Translations under genes and position numbers: made by a program | Origin: Rachycentron canadum | Taxonomy: Eukaryota; Chordata; Actinopteri; Carangiformes; Rachycentridae | Reading direction: 5' to 3' | NCBI GenBank assembly: GCA_038496675.1 | Contig: CM076660.1 | Coordinates: 17,469,764 to 17,533,763 of the forward strand | DNA length: 64,000 nucleotides | Notes under the pieces: model-generated | The model's input: the letters and a program-made list of their open reading frames with translations, nothing else | What the model was told of the DNA's origin: nothing | The model's database searches: none | Part shown: positions 47,651 through 64,000 of the stretch, piece by piece | Position numbering within the stretch: the stretch's first letter is position 1 | Layout of the letters: each line of letters begins with the position of its first letter

Positions 47651-50600
47651 TGGTCTTTTGGACCTATTGTGTAGATTTGCTACATAACTGTGCACTGTGA
47701 TTGCTTTGCCAGTGTTTGGGTGGTTTGCATCCTCTGAAGGATAAGATGAAGGTTACAGTCCATGTTAGTAATATGTCGTTTTAGTTTTGTGTGCTCAGGC
47801 TGCAGCTAAACTCGTGGAGCCCTGAAACAATAAATATAATCATGTGAAAAATGCCCCCTGCCTATTTCTAGCCCCCCTGAATCATTCTCCTACTCCACAC
47901 CCAACTCAGCCCCCCTTCCTTTTGGTGGGTTACACACATATTACTCACAAATACATCTACCAGTGAGGAGAACAGTGGGCATTGTCTAAATGTCAGTGAT
48001 TAACACACATCATAAGATCAGCTGATGCTGCTGCTGCCCAGACTCATGATGCTGATACCGAGTGTGCTAGAAAATGAAAACACTGTGGCCTATGCCCCAC
48101 AGAGGAAAACATCGCCTGGACGGGTGACAATGGCACGAGACCTTCATCCCTGAACGCTAAATTAAACATCTACACATACAAATTTGGAAATAATTTATTG
48201 GTGTGTTTCCCTCCCCTCCAATTCAAAATACTTGGGCCTACATGAAATAGGCTAATGCAGTTAGCTTTGACTTAATTTGAAGCAATATGTGTAAGGCTGA
48301 CTGCTGAAAAGTGATACAGATTTTGACAGTTGTTTTCCATAATTGTATTTCAAAAGAATTTATAGGAATTTTTTTTAGAAAAATATTGACATAAGTCATC
48401 ATTCTCCAAGGTTTATGGTCCAAATGACCTTAGAGCTGCATACTGATCAGTCCAAGACAGACACTCTTTTTTGCTCAGTATTTAAAGCCTGTCTAACATT
48501 ATACAACAGCATGATGAAGTTGAGAGTAGACTGTAATATCATCAGTGCTATTTGCTTTATGTGTGGTGCTGATTCTCATAACAGTGCCAGTGAAAGTGAC
48601 GTAAATGTCTGCAATATTGCAGTGCCGAAAAAGCGCTTGTGCTTAAATGAATCTTAGAGTTAATGTGCACTCACTGTCCACTGGCTTTGTCTTTAACCGC
48701 ATTTGCTGTCAAGTCCAGACATATCTAAGATTATCATCTAGGCCAAAACAGAAAGCAGTAACCCACAGACACTCCTCACATAAAGTGCCTCATGACTGAC
48801 TCAGCAAAAGGTTTCAAGCCTATTTTAAAATGTACAACTAATTATTGTTGGCTTTAGTGGATATTAACTGAGCATTTGCCTGCATTTGCCTTGTAACAGG
48901 CCTCCTTAGGCAGACTAAAGTGCACATTAGACTAAATAACTTGTGTAAAAGCAAAGGTTTGAGTGAAGCCTTAATCCGTCATTCTCCTGCATGAAAGACT
49001 TCCCTCTATCATGTTGTAGCTCTTACAAACACTCGGGGTTACTGGTATGCTTTTACTTGATTTAGACTGATTGTAGTTTTCATTATTTGTATTGTAAATA
49101 AGATGCGTGCTATCATTTCTATACAAATGACAAAGCAAATGGCAGCAGTGCCCTTGAAAACAATTGAACAAAATTTTCCCCATAATCCATTTTACTGGCC
49201 AATAGTATTGTTGTTGTTGTTGTTATTTTATTGTATTTTATTGTAATAATTTGATTTCATTTCATATCAGTATTACCATGTTCAATGTGAAGTGTATATT
49301 GGTTGCGTATATATATATAATTTTAGCATATGTGATTAGTTAAATATTCAAATGACAAAGTTCTGCTACAAAATACTGAAGTTTGTTCAAATTAATTGAT
49401 TCCCATCTGATTTAATTATCATTTTATCTATTTAGATTAGATTTATCTTTATGATATATTGCAGTTTCAGCAGTGAATGGGAAACTCCTTTATGAAACAT
49501 TTAGTTTTGTTGAGCATGAAACTGGTATGTACACATGGCTTAGTGGAGTGTATTCTCTTCAAAAACCCATTCATGCAACTATTGGATTTTTTGGCACAGG
49601 TGATGTCATTGCAATGCAATCCATGCCATCCAGATTATGTTTTGAGACCACAACAGGAAAGGGAAAGCAGCCTGAATTACCTCCTATTCCAACCACAGTG
49701 TAAGAGAAGGCTGTGCTGTTCAAGGTCAGTTTAAGTGAGGTAAACAGGCTGAGCTGAGAGTATATTTGTTGGCATTGTTATCTTCCTATTCAAGAAAAAT
49801 TCTGACATTCACAATCACAGTTTTGTGAATATGGGGAGAGGGTGGATTGGTTTGTTCCATTCATTCATTGCCTGTTCTATTCTTGGGAGCAGGGACAATC
49901 TGGCATGTTGCTATTAGGCCTTGTGGAGGAATTTCCCACAGCGGCAGGACTCACTCACTTCTTGGACATCTTGTACAATCGCCGACAGAGTTAGCCATCT
50001 TAATGGTAATTCAAATAAACAGAAAGTTCTGTTAAATTTCACAGGTTCTTACAAAAAGTCAGAAATTACACTGTATGTTTGGACAGCATGTGTGGTCAAC
50101 CACATACTACATCACTGGTTGGATATTTGAATGACACTAAAGAGAAAATAATTGATGTTTTTGTGGTACATAATGGCCAAAGTACCTTAGCAGGAGTTCT
50201 CAAATCCCCCACTGAGATTTCTGAATATCAAAACAATCACTTATTGTTGCCAATTCTCATGCTGTGGCACATATCTCTTAACCCATTAGAGTATCACAGT
50301 ACTCTGAATGAAATAGTCCTGTTGTCAATGTGTCCAACTTTTCCAGTGGATGATAACTAATTGATAGAATGATTAACATCATATACTATATTCCCATTAA
50401 AACAAGTTGATGTGTACTTTTGTAAATCACTCGTCCAGTTTGTATGTGAGGTCTTTAGCCTCTGTCACAGGAGGGGTGGAGGCTGAGCCACAGACATCTG
50501 TGTGACAGTGGATAAGCTCTATCAGTGTTGTTGCAGTCCCCAGTGGATTCAAGGTTGGTAAAGGTCATGGCTTGCATAAGACCCAATTACAACGAAGCTG

Positions 50601-51600
50601 TGTATGCTCATTTGTCCTGTGCGTTCAATAAATCCCCTGATGCATTGGTAGGACAGAGGAATCATTTTTACATAATTGTGGGAATAAAGAAATCTATGGA
50701 AATATTAATGCATCTAATCAAAATGCAAATGCAAACTCCAGCTCATGCTCTGACTTATACCACTAGACAGCTTGATTCTCTTCCCTGCAGAAACCTTGTC
50801 ATCACTCTATGTGGACCCAGCTGTTTTCCCCTCTGACTCCCAGTGTAATGACCTTTCTCTTCCAGCCAGAACTGAAGAATCACTCCCCATTTCCCATTGT
50901 AGGCTGAAAACTCATCTCATCAAGAGGGATGTCGTGTCACCCACTCAGCTTCTCCTCTTGCTGTATCTGCCCCCTCTATTTGCACGTGCCTGGACACCAT
51001 GGCTCTGATACTCACTCTTCGTGCTCTGCCTCACACCGACGTTTGGTTTGTTTTGCAACTTTGGAAATGTAAGAATTGACATGGGCCTCATTAACAGTCA
51101 ATGAGTGGATGAATGTCAGTTAATAACAATGATTCTCATCCATATCTCACTCTGTCATTATTGTCATTAAATTGTGGTAAGGGAATGCAGTTTTCAAATG
51201 ACAATGGTGAAATTTAAGTTATCCCTGTAAGCTTGGATCAATGCACTCACTGGGGCAAACATTTGGATATTCATTTACAGACAGAATGATTCATTGAGTT
51301 AGACTGAACAAAACCCCTTTGAATTTTTGAACCTCAAAGTATTAATGAATTTGTTCCAGTCTTCTGCTTGCACTACAAAAACAATATGAAACTGTTTTTT
51401 TTCCACTGTGTAGGTGGCAAAAACTCAACATGTTTTCCCCCAAAAGAGAGCAGCAAGAAGCAACAAATAACTAAATTAGAAGCAGGAAAACATGACTATG
51501 TTTAAATGTATTTTGCTTTCATTGCAGCCGATTTAACACCAGATTAAAGCCTAGTAATTCACTCAGAAGTGAAGATGAAAGGTGAAAGATCAACCAAGCA
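47651..51600. other. Intergenic region between ammecr1 and kif4
   Basis: AT-rich DNA with several short open frames (for example 49473-49703 and 50079-50360 on the + strand). None shows a recognised domain or a joining splice pattern. A TTG trinucleotide tract lies near 49208-49225 and a short TA tract near 49308-49320. I support no gene here. Confidence 0.55.
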
Positions 51601-51689
51601 ATAATAACCTAAATCTTTGTTGTTAATACTGTGTGCTTCCTGTTGTTCCTGTAGAGGTCAGTAGAGCCGCCCAGCTGCGTTGACTCTAC

Positions 51690-51931
51690 CATAAAAGGAG
51701 CCGTAGAAGAAGAAGGAGCGGGGAGGAGCCGGGTGTTTGAAAGTGGCGGGCAGCAACAACATCCATCGCTCTGAGTACACGGCCATAAAACAAACCTTTG
51801 CAAGTAACACTCAAAGGTAAACGTCCTGTGAAGGCAGTCAGGTAGTGGAGCTCTCATATCAACCACAACCACTGGATACGCTTTTTTTTCCTGTGGTATT
51901 TTAACGCTGGCACTGGAAGAACCGTGAAAAG
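51690..51931 (+). promoter_or_regulatory. kif4: Proximal promoter and presumed 5' UTR exon of kif4
   Basis: A TATA-like CATAAAAG lies at 51690-51697. About 40 bp on is TTTGAA (51736-51741), which matches the CHR element that mediates G2/M-phase control of many mitotic genes. It is followed at once by a TGGCGGG E2F-like word. A candidate 5' UTR exon would end at AAAAG before GTAACG at 51932, and be spliced to the acceptor CACTAG before 53247. A second possible donor (GTAAAC) lies at 51817. Human KIF4A is a cell-cycle gene of this type, so the arrangement is credible but not proven. Confidence 0.45.
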
Positions 51932-53268
51932 GTAACGTTAATTTCAACGTCTTGCTAATAACTGCAGCTAGCTAGTTACCGTTAAGATGTAACCCACTTT
52001 AAATGAAGTTAGTTCATGTCCGTCAGCTTGGTTGAAGACAGTTTGTGTGCCTAGTGGTTTGGCTGTCAATTTAATAAAAACTGCACTTTAACGACCATTA
52101 ACGATGTCACTTGAGTTGCAGCCCGTCTTCAGTTATATTAACGTTGTATGTTAATACAATAACTATATGCTTGGATACATGTGTATCCTGGAGAAAGATC
52201 GGCCGAGTAACGTTACAGTCAGAGGGATTATCTGTCGCGAAAGAGCACATTTCCATAATAACAGTTTATTGCACAGCTCGGTTTGATCAGTTTGAAGATG
52301 GACTGGAAGTTATGGCGTCATCCTCAGACCAATCATGGTGCTGCTCCATAGACGGTGAATAAAGGACCAACTCAACGGGCAGTGATGACAACACCCGTGG
52401 TGATCCTCTGGAGACATGGGCACATTTTCTTACTCATGAAGGCCATTCAACCAAATGAAAGTCAATCGTACAAGGTCTCACACTAAAATATGCAATTCCA
52501 TAGGGCCAGTCCCAGTTTAGTGACACCATTTCACGGTCTGCTAAATATAGAGACAGGTGTCTGATTAGATGCTGAACTTACCAGTTGCTCTGGCAGGAGG
52601 CCAGAAAAACCGATTGATTCTCAGATTCATACCTGAGCTCTTCTTGGCCCAGTTTATTTGTTGATACTATATTGTTACACTGTGTCACACATCTTAATTT
52701 GAATAAACAGTCATATCACAAGTTAATTCCTTTTTTAGCACAGAACATGTGGATGAAATATGCCTGCGATTTCCATTTCAAGTGTATGCATTGTGTCAGG
52801 AAATTTATGATGTTCAAGGATTTAGGAATGAGAATAAAAAAGTGGATCTTTTCCTGATCAGTCATTTTGCAGCAAAATGTGTAAATGCGACAGATGTAAT
52901 TTTAATATCACAGCTCATTAAGTACAGCCCTGCATTGTTCAAGACTTTTCTAACAAAATTAATTTGATGTGTAATTCCTCATGTCAAAATGGAAGGAAAA
53001 TATTACTTGTACTTAAATAATAGGAACTGCTATAAGTCTGTCTACCATTGCAGTCAGTGTCAGAACTTATTTTTATTCTTATCAGTACTTGTTACTTATT
53101 TAAAATGTGGTCTTTTGTTTCAAATGGGAGTTTATTTTTTGAGTCTTTTGTATATCCAAAATATTTGACATGTCATCTTCCCTCATTATTGGACTAATTT
53201 TACTTGGCTTCATTATGACAACCCCCTGTGTTTCATTCATCACTAGGCATTGATTGGAAACTTGCATC

Positions 53269-63728
<10,460 letters not shown>

Positions 63729-64000
63729 GTAAATGGGGACATCTTCAGACCGGTTATTTTTTTAGTAAACCAGTAAACTCAGACTGACTTTGCACTGTGA
63801 AACATTATGAAAGGTGAGAACAAATCATATCCAGGATATTAAATCAGCCTGATAATGAAAAAGATCATTGAAGGACAGGTACTGAAATAGTAAACGGGCC
63901 CAGTACAAAATTTTTAAGATCGTAGTTTCAATAAGGTCTGAAGCTGGTTCTGCTCTCGCTACTGCAGACAAAAAAATAGATTTCCTATTTGTTCTTGCTT
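63729..64000 (+). other. kif4: kif4 intron running to the window edge
   Basis: It starts GTAAAT after coding exon 27. No acceptor followed by the expected cysteine-rich coding sequence occurs before the edge. Confidence 0.75.

Noticed and set aside
49473..51008. Cluster of 60-100 codon frames on the + strand between ammecr1 and kif4
   Set aside because: They overlap in different frames, resemble no known domain and cannot be joined by convincing splice sites.
53254..53268. Earlier kif4 start at a TTG codon five codons upstream of ATG 53269
   Set aside because: It is not an ATG, and the ATG at 53269 gives the expected KIF4 N-terminus.

Overview
The window is vertebrate nuclear DNA, almost certainly from an advanced (percomorph-type) teleost fish. 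The signs are short exons with GT/AG introns, AT-rich introns with CA/GT microsatellites, decayed Tc1-like transposons, several dispersed repeats typical of spiny-rayed fish, and three genes with close vertebrate counterparts. Most short open frames here are chance frames in non-coding DNA. I see no CRISPR array, rRNA, tRNA, operon or other prokaryotic or viral gene cluster.

Layout: (1) 1-9500 is intergenic and holds one retroposon-tail repeat and a perfect hairpin. (2) 9500-27870 is tmem164 on the + strand, with six coding exons joining in frame to a 288-residue protein. It keeps the cysteine and histidine that correspond to human C123 and H181. Its introns carry a hAT-like MITE, two copies of a teleost repeat, microsatellites and two strong palindromes. 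(3) 27870-32380 lies between two convergent genes and is a patchwork of repeats, including a deleted Tc1-like element apparently nested in another repeat. (4) 32380-47600 is ammecr1 on the - strand, with six coding exons (321 residues), a 3' UTR of about 5 kb and a GC-rich first exon and promoter. (5) 47650-51600 is intergenic. (6) 51690 to the right edge is kif4 (chromokinesin) on the + strand. 27 coding exons (1102 codons) cover the motor domain, coiled coil and acidic tail, and the gene runs off the window before the cysteine-rich domain.

The genes do not form one pathway. TMEM164 is a membrane acyltransferase of ether-phospholipid metabolism linked to ferroptosis. AMMECR1 is a conserved nuclear protein of unclear biochemistry. 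KIF4 is a mitotic and chromosome-associated motor. The convergent tmem164-ammecr1 pair matches human Xq23, whereas kif4 next to ammecr1 differs from human, where KIF4A is at Xq13. I found no convincing previously undescribed system. The items most worth checking are possible N-terminal extensions of two proteins, an unrecognised intronic 127-codon frame, weak splice donors in kif4, a TATA box facing away from ammecr1, and several perfect hairpins.
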